Part shown: piece by piece, positions 9,029 through 17,957 of the stretch
How positions within the stretch are numbered: position 1 is the stretch's first letter
Layout: every line of letters begins with the position of its first letter
Source of the DNA: Rhizobium sp. SSA_523
Lineage (GTDB): Bacteria > Pseudomonadota > Alphaproteobacteria > Rhizobiales > Rhizobiaceae
Length of the DNA stretch: 64,000 nt
Assembly (NCBI RefSeq): GCF_030435705.1
Contig: NZ_CP129382.1
Location: 1,054,001-1,118,000 of the forward strand
Direction: 5' to 3'
Notes under the pieces: model-generated
Seen by the model: the letters and a program-made list of their open reading frames with translations, nothing else
Databases searched by the model: none
Told to the model about the DNA's origin: nothing
Position numbers and translations under genes: made by a program

Positions 9029-10195
9029 TTATGCCGCCCGACCGCCGGCACTCAGTCGGCCGGCAATGCGCGCAAAAGCCGACAGCGCGGCGTCTATGTC
9101 ATCCTCGCTCGTCTCCGGCCCGATGGAGATCCGCAGAGCCCCCATATCGGGATCGGCCCCCATGGCCGTCAGCACATGGCTTTGCCCGACCTTGCCCGAC
9201 GAGCAGGCCGAACCGGCCGATAGCGCAATGCCTTCCAGATCGAAGGCGATCTGCCCGGTCTCCGATTTCAGCCCGGGCACGGTGAAGAAACTCGTGTTCG
9301 GGATGCGCGGCATGCCAGCGCCATGAATGATCACCGACGGCAGGGCGGCGCGCATGCCCGCCTCCAGCCGCTCACGCCGCATCGCCATGATCCGGGCGCT
9401 TTCCGCCGCGGATGCCGACGCCGCCTCGGCTGCCGCGCCGAAGCCGACAATACCGGGGAAGTTCTCGGTACCCGACCGATGCCCCTTTTCCTGGCCACCA
9501 CCCCTCAGGAGCGCACTCGGCATCATGATCTCGCCGCGCGAAATCAGCGCTCCGACGCCTTTCGGACCGGCAAGCTTATGGGAGGACAGGATCAGGAAAT
9601 CCGCCTCCAGCGCGTTGATATCGAGTGCGAGACGACCTGCGGCCTGAACGGCATCGACCACCATCAGCCCGCCTTTGGCATGCACCAGGCGCGCGGCCTC
9701 GGCGACCGGCTGGATCACACCCGTCTCATTGTTGACGAGCATCACGGCGACCATTGGCAGGCCGAGGCCTTCATCATGTGCGGCCAGCGCAGCCTCAAGG
9801 GCCGCAAGGTCGAGAATGCCATCACCGGTCACGGGAACAAGGCTCACCCGCTCGGCCGGGAAACGTCCGCCATCGCGCACGGCGGGATGTTCGATAGCCG
9901 AAACGAAGAGATGGCCGATCTCGAGCGGCGCCCGGCCCATGCGGAAATGCGGCGTCAGGACAAGATTGGCCGCCTCGGTTGCGCCACTGGTGAAGATCAC
10001 GTGCTGGGCCTGCGCTCCGGCCAGCTCTGCCACCTGGCGGCGGGCCCGATCAATGCCGGCACGCGCCAAACGTCCCTCGCCATGCACGGAGGATGCATTG
10101 CCCGGCAGAGCATAGGCATCCATCATCGCCTGCCTTGCCGCAAGGCAAAGCGGCGCTGTCGCATTCCAGTCGAGATAAACGCGTCTTCCTGCCAT
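9029..10195 (-). CDS. sufS2: Cysteine desulfurase, NifS/IscS-like (SufS2 position)
   Basis: A 388-residue class V PLP enzyme and first gene of the operon. The PLP lysine is K207 in ILSSHKLAGPKG and the active cysteine is C331 in SAGSACSSGKVGQSH, the flexible loop of group I (NifS/IscS) enzymes. This makes it a different class from the SufS encoded later in the same operon. The start at 10195 gives MAGRRVYLDWNATAP; the frame is open farther upstream but only across the promoter region. No Rrf2-type regulator or IscU gene lies nearby. It fits sufS2 of the rhizobial sufS2BCDS1XA operon, and is expected to be iron-regulated from the promoter at 10327-10360. Confidence 0.9.
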   Translation of the reverse strand: MAGRRVYLDWNATAPLCLAARQAMMDAYALPGNASSVHGEGRLARAGIDRARRQVAELAGAQAQHVIFTSGATEAANLVLTPHFRMGRAPLEIGHLFVSAIEHPAVRDGGRFPAERVSLVPVTGDGILDLAALEAALAAHDEGLGLPMVAVMLVNNETGVIQPVAEAARLVHAKGGLMVVDAVQAAGRLALDINALEADFLILSSHKLAGPKGVGALISRGEIMMPSALLRGGGQEKGHRSGTENFPGIVGFGAAAEAASASAAESARIMAMRRERLEAGMRAALPSVIIHGAGMPRIPNTSFFTVPGLKSETGQIAFDLEGIALSAGSACSSGKVGQSHVLTAMGADPDMGALRISIGPETSEDDIDAALSAFARIAGRLSAGGRAA

Positions 10196-10326
10196 TGCCA
10201 GCGAAGCTTCCCGGTCTAGATCATGAAGCGCAACGCATTTCCCTTGAAATTTTCGCCGCGCATGCCGTAAGAGACGACCAACTGGGCGGCTGGTGCCAGC
10301 CCAAGTTTCGAATGGTTCTAAACTGT

Positions 10327-10360
10327 TTCTAGAAAAGATGAGCGGCTTCGTCAAGTCAAG
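10327..10360 (-). promoter_or_regulatory. Candidate promoter of the suf operon with an overlapping IRO (RirA) box
   Basis: On the minus strand a CTTGAC (10355-10350) is followed after exactly 17 bases by CTAGAA (10332-10327), a good alphaproteobacterial -35/-10 pair. The -35 overlaps TGA-N9-TCA at 10339-10353, the IRO-box form bound by RirA. Repression by RirA in iron-replete cells, as known for the rhizobial suf operon, is the inferred use. A second overlapping CTTGAC lies at 10360-10355. Confidence 0.6.
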
Positions 10361-10407
10361 CCGGTCATGAAACAGGTGGAAACGTCAAAAAGCTGACCGG
10401 AGTCACA

Positions 10408-11085
10408 ATGCCCGAAGTCATTTTCAACGGCCCTGCCGGCCGCCTCGAAGGCCGTTATCAGCCGTCGAAGGAAAAGAACGCCCCGATCGCCCTCATCCTG
10501 CATCCGCATCCGCAATTCGGCGGCACGATGAACAACCAGATCGTCTACCAGCTCTTCTACATGTTTCAGAAGCGCGGCTTCACCACGCTTCGCTTCAATT
10601 TCCGCGGCATTGGCCGCAGCCAGGGCGAGTTCGACCATGGCGCCGGCGAACTGTCCGATGCCGCCTCGGCGCTTGACTGGGTGCAGAGCCTGCATCCCGA
10701 TTCCAAGAGCTGCTGGGTCGCCGGCTATTCCTTCGGTGCCTGGATCGGCATGCAGTTGCTGATGCGCCGACCGGAGATCGAAGGTTTCCTCTCGATCGCG
10801 CCGCAGCCCAATATCTACGACTTCTCCTTCCTCGCTCCCTGCCCGTCCTCCGGCCTGATCATCAATGGCGATGCCGACAAGGTCGCACCGGAAAAGGATG
10901 TCAACACGCTTGTCGAGAAGCTGAAGACGCAGAAGGGCATCCTCATCACCCACAAGACCGTCGAAGGCGCGAACCATTTCTTCAATGCGCGCGTCGAACA
11001 TCTGATGGGCGAATGCGAAGATTATCTGGATCGTCGCCTGAATGGCGAACTGGTGCCGGAACCGGCGGCCAAGCGCATCCGCTAA
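10408..11085 (+). CDS. Alpha/beta hydrolase of the small YsfG-type family
   Basis: A 225-residue alpha/beta hydrolase, probably cytosolic. The nucleophile elbow is VAGYSFGAW (G-Y-S-F-G), the oxyanion region is HPHPQFGGTMNN, the acid is likely the aspartate of NGDADKV and the catalytic histidine is in EGANHFF. The RFNFRGIGRSQGEFDHG segment is typical of this conserved bacterial family, whose substrate is unknown. The ATG at 10408 has GGAG five bases upstream. It diverges from the suf operon and ends in its own terminator at 11097-11124. Confidence 0.88.
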   Translation: MPEVIFNGPAGRLEGRYQPSKEKNAPIALILHPHPQFGGTMNNQIVYQLFYMFQKRGFTTLRFNFRGIGRSQGEFDHGAGELSDAASALDWVQSLHPDSKSCWVAGYSFGAWIGMQLLMRRPEIEGFLSIAPQPNIYDFSFLAPCPSSGLIINGDADKVAPEKDVNTLVEKLKTQKGILITHKTVEGANHFFNARVEHLMGECEDYLDRRLNGELVPEPAAKRIR

Positions 11086-11096
11086 AGCAGCACAAG

Positions 11097-11124
11097 AAAG
11101 AGCGGCCCGCAGCCGCTCTTTTTT
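11097..11124 (+). terminator. Intrinsic terminator of the alpha/beta hydrolase gene
   Basis: A 10-base stem (AAAGAGCGGC with GCCGCTCTTT) around the loop CCGCA is followed by a run of T. It starts 12 bases after the hydrolase stop codon. The minus-strand GGDEF gene ends at 11194, so transcription from both sides may stop here. Confidence 0.9.
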
Positions 11125-11193
11125 CGTCTGGAGGGGTAAATCGGCACCTTGGATCGCAAGCCAAGGACCGGAAACAGCGCAGGACGCCTGACC

Positions 11194-12366
11194 CTAGATC
11201 GCCATTGCCAGATCCGGCTCGATCATGCGGAAGATCCGCACGGCATTGCGCCCGCTTTCCTTCGCCTCGTAAAGCGCCAGGTCCGCCTGGCGCAGCGCGG
11301 TCGAAAGCTCGTTGGTCTCGCGGAAGGCTGTGACGCCAAAGCTTGCGCTGATACGGAAATGATGCGGCAAGCCCGCCACCGATTGCACGGCGAAACTGCC
11401 CCGCACCGCCTGGGCAAACATCACGGCGGCCTCCAGCGGCACGCCCGGAAGCACAACGCAGAACTCCTCCCCTCCCAGCCGTCCGATCACCGCGTGATCC
11501 GGTGCGCTGGCCCGCAAAAGGGCCGCAAAGGCGCGGATCACGCAATCGCCCGAATAATGGCCATAGGTGTCGTTGACGCGTTTGAAATGGTCGAGGTCGC
11601 ACAGGATCACCGAATGCGGGCCCCGCATCCGCCGCAGCGCCATTTCGCAGTGATTGTCGAAACCCCGGCGATTGAGCACCTCGGAGAGCGCATCCACCTC
11701 CGAATTGCTGCGTTCCTCGGCCATGATTTCCAGCACGAAGACGGACAAGAGCATCAGCCCGATCAGGACGACGGCAACGCCGGTCGCGCTTTGCGACACA
11801 AGGGCGTAATAGGTGTGGACATAATCTCCCGCCGTTCGCCCCGCACCGACCAGCACGGCGGCCACGGCCTTCATCAGGAACTGCGCCGCCGCAATGAAGA
11901 GAAGCACCGCCATGGCTCGGTCGATCAACATCTTGCGGCTGGACCGCAACACGGCGATGGCGCTGAGAAAGACCACAAGCGCAAAGGGTGCCTGATAGCT
12001 CAGCGCATGCGCCCATGTGCCGCGCGGCAGATCGTAGATCCACACATCCAGAGCCATGGCCAGGCTGAAATAGCCGGCCAGCCACAGAGGATGGGCAGGA
12101 ATGCCGTAAAGCTTGCCGATCCCGACACGAATCAGGATCAGGCCAGACAGAACGGTTGCAAATGCCATCATCGCGAAGAATCGCGGAAAGCTGGTAAAGG
12201 CAACCAGAAGTTCGGACAGCGTCGAAAGCGACGCCACCGCATAGGCCGCAGCAATCCAGAGTGCAGCAACACGCGAGCGACTGCGCGTCGAAACAATCAG
12301 GAATGCGGCCGAGAACGACAGGCCAATCATGAAATTGACGGCCAGGAAAAAACTCGCCCCGTTCAC
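11194..12366 (-). CDS. Membrane-bound GGDEF diguanylate cyclase
   Basis: A protein of about 390 residues with a membrane-embedded amino half (six or so hydrophobic helices up to about residue 215) and a carboxy-terminal GGDEF domain. The active-site motif is RLGGEEF, preceded by the nucleotide-binding NRRGFD and DLDHFKRVNDTYGHYSGD. It should make cyclic di-GMP. The RxxD inhibitory site expected just before the GGEEF is absent (the segment reads ASAPDHAVIG), so product inhibition is probably weak. The GTG at 12366 gives VNGASFFLAVNF; a TTG 14 codons upstream is also in frame, and the choice is uncertain. Confidence 0.85.
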   Translation of the reverse strand: MNGASFFLAVNFMIGLSFSAAFLIVSTRSRSRVAALWIAAAYAVASLSTLSELLVAFTSFPRFFAMMAFATVLSGLILIRVGIGKLYGIPAHPLWLAGYFSLAMALDVWIYDLPRGTWAHALSYQAPFALVVFLSAIAVLRSSRKMLIDRAMAVLLFIAAAQFLMKAVAAVLVGAGRTAGDYVHTYYALVSQSATGVAVVLIGLMLLSVFVLEIMAEERSNSEVDALSEVLNRRGFDNHCEMALRRMRGPHSVILCDLDHFKRVNDTYGHYSGDCVIRAFAALLRASAPDHAVIGRLGGEEFCVVLPGVPLEAAVMFAQAVRGSFAVQSVAGLPHHFRISASFGVTAFRETNELSTALRQADLALYEAKESGRNAVRIFRMIEPDLAMAI

Positions 12367-12613
12367 CGCATCTATATCCCCGTCACACGTATTTGCGCCC
12401 CCGCGCAACCAAAACTTAAGGCAGCACGAGACAAGGAAGTGTTAAAGGCCGGTCAAAAAGCCGATGACCCCTCACACCCGGGACGCGGCGCCGCCGCGCT
12501 CCCGCCCTGGCCGCCGAAAGCCCGGCCTACGGCTACTTTTCGGATGATTCCCGGCCGAAACAGTGGTAGAGGCGCGGCTCTACGACTATGCCAACACCCG
12601 CCAGAGATTGATT

Positions 12614-13870
12614 ATGTCCAGGTTCAAGTCCGATTTTCTCCGCACGCTCGACGAACGCGGCTTCATCCACCAGGTTTCCGACGAGAACGGGCTGGATGCG
12701 CTGCTGACCAAGGAAACCGTGACGGCCTATATCGGCTATGATCCGACGGCCTCCAGCCTGCATGTCGGCCATCTCACGCAGATCATGATGCTGCACTGGT
12801 TCCAGGCCACGGGCCACCGGCCGATCTCGCTGATGGGCGGCGGAACCGGCATGGTGGGCGATCCGTCCTTCAAGGAGGAAGCACGTAAGCTGATGACGAT
12901 CGACATGATCGAGGAGAATATCGCCTCGATCAAGCGGGTCTTTGCGCACTACCTGAACTACGAAGCGGGGCCGAAGGGCGGCGCGCTGATGATCAACAAT
13001 GCAGAGTGGCTGCGGCCGCTGAATTACCTCGAATTCCTGCGCGATGTCGGCCGGCACTTCTCCGTCAACCGCATGCTGTCCTTCGACAGCGTCAAGACGC
13101 GTCTCGACCGCGAGCAGTCATTGTCCTTCCTGGAATTCAACTACATGATCCTCCAGGCCTATGACTATGTCGAGCTGGCGAAGCGTTACGAGTGCCGTCT
13201 GCAGATGGGCGGCTCCGATCAATGGGGCAATATCATCAACGGCATCGATCTCGGTCACCGCATGGGCACCGAGCAACTCTACGCGCTGACCTCGCCGCTG
13301 CTGACCACCGCCTCGGGCGCAAAAATGGGCAAATCCGCGTCAGGCGCCGTGTGGCTGAATGCCGAACTGATGCCGGTCTATGATTTCTGGCAGTACTGGC
13401 GCAACACCGAGGATGCCGATGTCGAGCGCTTCCTGAAGCTCTTCACCATTCTGCCGATGGATGAGATCGCCCGGCTTGCCGCGCTCGGCGGTTCGGAGAT
13501 CAACGAGGCGAAGAAGGTGCTGGCAACGGAAATCACTGCCATCCTGCACGGTCGCGATGCGGCGGAGGCTGCGGCGGAAACCGCACGCAAGACATTCGAA
13601 GAAGGCGCGCTGTCGCAAAACCTGCCCTCCGTCGAGATTCCGGCAGCCGAACTCGATGCCGGGATCGGCCTGCTGGCCCTGATGGTCCGCGCCGGACTTG
13701 CCGCCTCCAATGGCGAAGCGCGTCGCCATGTCCAGGGCGGGGCCGTGCGGATCAACGATCAGCCCGTGGCAGACGAACGCCAGGTGATCGGCAGCGGCGA
13801 GGTGACGGCCGATGGCGTCATCAAGCTGTCGCTCGGCAAGAAGAAGCACATTCTGGTGCGCCCCGCCTGA
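12614..13870 (+). CDS. tyrS: Tyrosyl-tRNA synthetase
   Basis: A 418-residue class I aminoacyl-tRNA synthetase that charges tRNA-Tyr. The HIGH-type motif is [11 protein letters not shown], the tyrosine pocket is at [11 protein letters not shown], and the KMSKS-type loop is KMGKS. A carboxy-terminal S4 RNA-binding domain follows ([19 protein letters not shown] and VRINDQPV). The ATG at 12614 gives [17 protein letters not shown], the normal alphaproteobacterial start; the frame is open 17 codons farther upstream but without family similarity. It converges on the AsmA-like gene, with a strong hairpin in between. Confidence 0.96.
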   Translation: MSRFKSDFLRTLDERGFIHQVSDENGLDALLTKETVTAYIGYDPTASSLHVGHLTQIMMLHWFQATGHRPISLMGGGTGMVGDPSFKEEARKLMTIDMIEENIASIKRVFAHYLNYEAGPKGGALMINNAEWLRPLNYLEFLRDVGRHFSVNRMLSFDSVKTRLDREQSLSFLEFNYMILQAYDYVELAKRYECRLQMGGSDQWGNIINGIDLGHRMGTEQLYALTSPLLTTASGAKMGKSASGAVWLNAELMPVYDFWQYWRNTEDADVERFLKLFTILPMDEIARLAALGGSEINEAKKVLATEITAILHGRDAAEAAAETARKTFEEGALSQNLPSVEIPAAELDAGIGLLALMVRAGLAASNGEARRHVQGGAVRINDQPVADERQVIGSGEVTADGVIKLSLGKKKHILVRPA

Positions 13871-13900
13871 GCCATTCGCCTCGAGCGAGAAAAACAGAGG

Positions 13901-13920
13901 CCGGGTCCGATCGGACCCGG
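13901..13920. terminator. Perfect 20-base palindrome between convergent genes, likely bidirectional terminator
   Basis: CCGGGTCCGA and its exact reverse complement TCGGACCCGG form a perfect inverted repeat between the tyrS stop (13870) and the AsmA-like stop (13932). On the minus strand a TTTTT run lies a few bases beyond the stem, so it suits the minus-strand gene best. Confidence 0.6.
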
Positions 13921-13931
13921 TCCGCTCCGGT

Positions 13932-16900
13932 TCACTGAAATTCGAAGATCTGGCGGAAGACGCCCGGCGCAATGATCGACAACGGATTGACCGTCAGCTT
14001 CGGCTGGTCGATCGAGCCGGTCACCTTGAAGGTGATCCCCAAAAGTCCGCGGTCGCGGCCATTGCCGAGAATCGTCCCGATGATCGGCAGTTCGGCGAAC
14101 AGCCGGTTCAGCCCATAGGCGGGCATGAAGGTGCCGGTCATGTCCATGGCGCCGGAGGCATCGCGCAGCATGCCCTGGAAGGTCGCGCCGATCTGCTCGC
14201 CGCGCACCACGCCATTTTCGACCGAAAGCGCTCCGTCGCGATAGACGATGCGGGCAAAGCCGCGCTGAAACTTGGCGGAACTGACGTCGATATCGCGCTT
14301 GACGGCCGAATTCAGGCTGCGGCCATCCTCGCCGACGGGTGTCGAGACGATCGACTGCAGGCGGCTCTCATTGACGAGCGAGAAACTGCGCAGATCGACA
14401 TAGCCGCTCCAATTGCTGTCCCTCTCCTGCGTCAGGCGGATGTTCAGGAGCCCGCTGCGCATGTGGTCGTAGATATTGGCGAAACGGGCCACGGCGCCGG
14501 CATCGCCGCTGGTCAGCGAAATCGTATCGCCCTGCTCGCCGCCAAGCGTCTTGCCGACGACCGCCTGGCCGCTTGCGGTCACCGCGGCAAGTTGCATGTT
14601 CTGCACGTCGCCGCCGCCGATCGTGCCGCTGAAACTGACATTGCGCAGCGCCTCGTCGTTGAAGCCGAGCGCCCGGTCGAGCTTTGCCTTGACGCGCACG
14701 GTGGCACTGTCGTCCTCACCGCCCTTCCCCGCACTGGCCGAACCCTCACCCTTGATCTTCGCCAGCAGCGGCCGAAGGTCGGCGCCGCCGCCGCTGACAT
14801 TGATGTCATAGCCGGAGCGCGCCCGCGCCAGCGTCAAAGCGAAATTGTCGGCGCTCGACAATTGCACCTTGGAGAAATTGGCCGACTGCAGACCATCCTT
14901 GTTCAAGGCGAGATTGCCGCTGACGCCGAAGCCGTCGCCCGAAATGGCAAGCTTGGTCACATCGGTCGCGCCATCTTTGCTCTTCACCTCGAGTTCGGCC
15001 CGCGCCGCAATGCCCGGCCCCTTTTGCCACCCGACCCAGGGCGCCGACAGACGCGCCTTGGTCAGATCGATCTTCACCGCCTGATGGTCGGCATCGATGC
15101 GCGACAGCTCGACATCCAGAGGCCCGCTGACCACGTCCGAAAGACCCGGCACCAGCGCCTCGCGATTGCTGTCATTGAGCGTCGCCCTGATTTCGAGCGC
15201 GCGCGCCACAGCCGATTTCTTGCCGATCGGCTGGACCAGCGTCACCTCGGCCGGCACATCCTCGATCGCAGCCTTTGCCTTGAGCCGCAGGGCCTCCTGG
15301 TCGACGACCATCTGGCCGGTCACATTGCTGATCCGGCGGCCCTCGACGGGTTCGGCGAGATCCACATCGTCGAGGGTGATCTCGGCGCCGAATATGGGCG
15401 GCGGAGGCTCCTGGTCGCGCAGCAGTCCGAAGCGCGCGGTGATCTTGGCCTGCGCTGTGCCGGAAAAATCGTCCGGCGTGAACTCCGTGTCCTTCAGGCC
15501 GTTGATCGGCTGGAAACTGGCAAGCTCCGCAAGCGCGTCGGCGCCGCCGGACACCGTCAGGTTCAGATCGGCCATCAGCGGCTTGCGATAGGTGGAGACA
15601 ATCTCGAACCGGCCCGCCTCGGCCGAAACCGAGCGGCCGGAGGGAAAATAGGAGCGTGCGCTGCGGATATCCACGACCAGATGTTCGCCCTTCAGGTCGA
15701 GGTGACCGGAAAGATCGCGCACCGGCGGTATGTCTCCGGTGATGTTCATCCGGTTGTCGGCAATGTCGAAGCTCAGCTGCAACTCGTCGGCGTTGAGATC
15801 CAGGGGCACGCCCGGGCCTTTCATCCGCCCGCCGGGAATGAAGACGGCAATCGAGCCATTGGTCACCGTGCCGCCGAACATATTGGCCGTCACCCAGTCG
15901 CGCGGCTTTCGCGCCATCCAGAACGGCCAGAGCTGTTTCACCGCAGCCACATCCATTTTCGGCAATTGCGCGCCGAAGCTGATTTCCGGCGAGACATTGC
16001 CGAGCAGCCGAAGCTTCAGAGACCCCGCCATCTGTCCCATCGGGCTGGACACGAACATATCGTCCACTTCCAGCAGGCGATCGGCCGACAGGTAGCGGCC
16101 ATTGGCCTTCAAATCGAAGACGACCGGCTCGTCTGCGCCCGATTCGCCCTGCGCCCGCCCTCCGCTGACCAGGAGATCGAGGCCGAAACCGGGTCGCTTT
16201 TCCGCAGGGTTGAGCCGATCCAGATCCACCAGCGCACCACTGACCGGCAGAACGGTGGGACCGAAACGCATGTCGGACGGCAGGATCTCGATCAGGTTCT
16301 TGGCAAAATCATAAGCGACGCGGATGCTCGCGCCACTCAGCTCCTGGCCGATCCCGTCGAAATAGAACATGCCCGGCTCGTGGTCGATCTGCGCCCGGAT
16401 CGCCGGATCGGCCTCCGACGTGTCGCGCACGGCCGAGAGATTGACGGTAACGGCGCCCTGCAATCCTTCGCGCGGCGCCCCGTCACCATCGCGCTGCAGC
16501 AGGAAGGGTGTCAGATCCAGACCCGTGACCTTCGCCTCCAGCTTGCGTGTGACGCCCTGTTCCGAGGAGGCGCTGACCAGGAGATTGGCGCGCCGCCCAT
16601 CCAGTTCGACGATGCCCGTCAGCACCACCTGCCCACTGTCCGACAGCGAGAGGACAAGGTCGTCGACCACCAGCGACGAGACCCGTCCCTCGCGGTCCGG
16701 CGGGAACTGGACACGGATGCCGGAAATATTGATCGAACCCGTGCCGGTGCGCTCGATGACGCCCCGCGCCTCGTCCAGTCGCTGGAAGGCCTGCTCCAGC
16801 CAGGCCGGCAGACGGTCGATGCGCATCTGCGACAGGTCCATAGGATCGCCAGCCGGCAGAAGTGCGGTATCCAGGCTGATATCCTGCGCCTCGATATGAC

Positions 16901-17348
16901 GGATCGAGACCTGGCCGCGCGCCAGGGCCAAGGGGTCGATCGCCAGCCTGAGCGAGCCGGTGCGGGTCAGGTGAGCGCCGGTCGCCACTTCGATGATATC
17001 GACGTTGCGCGCCTCCAGGGCGATCCGGAGATCGGAATCGAATCGCAACACCGTCGCGCCCACCGTCGCCTGGTAGCGCGGTCCGATCGCTGCGTTCAGC
17101 GCCGATTGCGCCCGCGATTTCAGCGTGCTGTCGATGGCGCCGGTTTCGATGGCAAGGAAGATGCTGGCGCCGGCCAGGAGCACCAGCAGCAGGAAAAAGC
17201 AGAGATAGCGGATGACGCCGGCCGCACGCGACCGCGGCCTGGGGCAATTCACGATGATCGGATCATGCGCCTGCGCCGAGGGCAGGCTGTGCAGATCGAC
17301 CATGTCCCTTCGGCGGAAAACGACCTTTTCCCCTCTGATGTCCGCCAT
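13932..17348 (-). CDS. AsmA-like/DUF3971 (YhdP-family) large envelope protein
   Basis: A 1138-residue protein with a single amino-terminal membrane helix (YLCFFLLLVLLAGASIFLAI, about residues 48-67) followed by a long periplasmic beta-rich body. The body has the repeating-groove character of AsmA/YhdP/TamB proteins, which bridge the envelope and are implicated in phospholipid transport. The carboxy end (GTFMPAYGLNRLFAELPIIG, then GITFKVTGSIDQPKLTVNPLS and IAPGVFRQIFEF) is the conserved AsmA_2 signature. The start at 17348 has AGGAAG just upstream and gives MADIRGEKVVF. It is divergent from bcp, so the 129-base spacer holds both promoters. Confidence 0.85.
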   Translation of the reverse strand: MADIRGEKVVFRRRDMVDLHSLPSAQAHDPIIVNCPRPRSRAAGVIRYLCFFLLLVLLAGASIFLAIETGAIDSTLKSRAQSALNAAIGPRYQATVGATVLRFDSDLRIALEARNVDIIEVATGAHLTRTGSLRLAIDPLALARGQVSIRHIEAQDISLDTALLPAGDPMDLSQMRIDRLPAWLEQAFQRLDEARGVIERTGTGSINISGIRVQFPPDREGRVSSLVVDDLVLSLSDSGQVVLTGIVELDGRRANLLVSASSEQGVTRKLEAKVTGLDLTPFLLQRDGDGAPREGLQGAVTVNLSAVRDTSEADPAIRAQIDHEPGMFYFDGIGQELSGASIRVAYDFAKNLIEILPSDMRFGPTVLPVSGALVDLDRLNPAEKRPGFGLDLLVSGGRAQGESGADEPVVFDLKANGRYLSADRLLEVDDMFVSSPMGQMAGSLKLRLLGNVSPEISFGAQLPKMDVAAVKQLWPFWMARKPRDWVTANMFGGTVTNGSIAVFIPGGRMKGPGVPLDLNADELQLSFDIADNRMNITGDIPPVRDLSGHLDLKGEHLVVDIRSARSYFPSGRSVSAEAGRFEIVSTYRKPLMADLNLTVSGGADALAELASFQPINGLKDTEFTPDDFSGTAQAKITARFGLLRDQEPPPPIFGAEITLDDVDLAEPVEGRRISNVTGQMVVDQEALRLKAKAAIEDVPAEVTLVQPIGKKSAVARALEIRATLNDSNREALVPGLSDVVSGPLDVELSRIDADHQAVKIDLTKARLSAPWVGWQKGPGIAARAELEVKSKDGATDVTKLAISGDGFGVSGNLALNKDGLQSANFSKVQLSSADNFALTLARARSGYDINVSGGGADLRPLLAKIKGEGSASAGKGGEDDSATVRVKAKLDRALGFNDEALRNVSFSGTIGGGDVQNMQLAAVTASGQAVVGKTLGGEQGDTISLTSGDAGAVARFANIYDHMRSGLLNIRLTQERDSNWSGYVDLRSFSLVNESRLQSIVSTPVGEDGRSLNSAVKRDIDVSSAKFQRGFARIVYRDGALSVENGVVRGEQIGATFQGMLRDASGAMDMTGTFMPAYGLNRLFAELPIIGTILGNGRDRGLLGITFKVTGSIDQPKLTVNPLSIIAPGVFRQIFEFQ

Positions 17349-17477
17349 GTCTTCCTGTATCCGAGTGTTCCCGCATCCGAAGGACGCATATGCGCAGGTG
17401 ATCTGGACCCGTTTCGAAGCAGTATATACCCTGCCAAACATGATTTGCCCAAGATGCTGGCGAAAGAAAGGAAAACC

Positions 17478-17945
17478 ATGTCTGAATTATCGGTCGGCGC
17501 AACCGCGCCCGACTTCACGCTTGCCAGGGATGGCGGCGGGACGGTGTCGCTGTCGGATTTTCGCGGCAAGCCCGTCATCGTCTATTTCTACCCCAAGGAC
17601 GATACGAGCGGCTGCACGGTCGAAGCCCTGGATTTCACCGCCCGCGCCTCGGATTTCGCCGCTGTCGGCGCAACCGTTCTCGGCATTTCGCCCGATCCCG
17701 TCGCCCGCCATGACAAATTCATCAAGAAGCACGATCTGCGGGTGGTCCTTTTGTCCGATGAAGAACAGCAGGCCGCCAATGCCTATGGCGTCTGGAAGGA
17801 AAAAAGCATGTATGGCCGGACCTACATGGGCATCGAACGATCGACCTTCCTCGTCGATGCCGATGGAAAGCTTTCGCGCATCTGGAACAAGGTGAAGGTT
17901 GCCGGCCATGCGGATGAAGTGCTTGAAGCCGTCAAGGCCCTGTGA
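17478..17945 (+). CDS. bcp: Bcp-type thioredoxin-dependent peroxiredoxin lacking the nearby resolving cysteine
   Basis: A 155-residue AhpC/TSA-family enzyme that reduces peroxides. The peroxidatic cysteine lies in YPKDDTSGCTVEALDF. E. coli Bcp has a resolving cysteine five residues later (CTVQAC); here that position is leucine, and no other cysteine is present. So it should work as a 1-Cys enzyme reduced directly by a thiol partner. The catalytic arginine region (MGIERSTFLVDADGK) is kept. The ATG at 17478 follows AAAGGAAA at good spacing. It lies 12 bases before the DUF455 gene, so the two are probably co-transcribed. Confidence 0.92.
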   Translation: MSELSVGATAPDFTLARDGGGTVSLSDFRGKPVIVYFYPKDDTSGCTVEALDFTARASDFAAVGATVLGISPDPVARHDKFIKKHDLRVVLLSDEEQQAANAYGVWKEKSMYGRTYMGIERSTFLVDADGKLSRIWNKVKVAGHADEVLEAVKAL

Positions 17946-17957
17946 CATCAACGGGGC

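Noticed and set aside
13812..17477. A plus-strand frame open for about 1200 codons opposite the AsmA-like gene and in frame with bcp
   Set aside because: It is the mirror of a real minus-strand gene in a GC-rich genome, has no family similarity before the bcp start and lacks a ribosome-binding site. bcp begins at 17478 with its own site.
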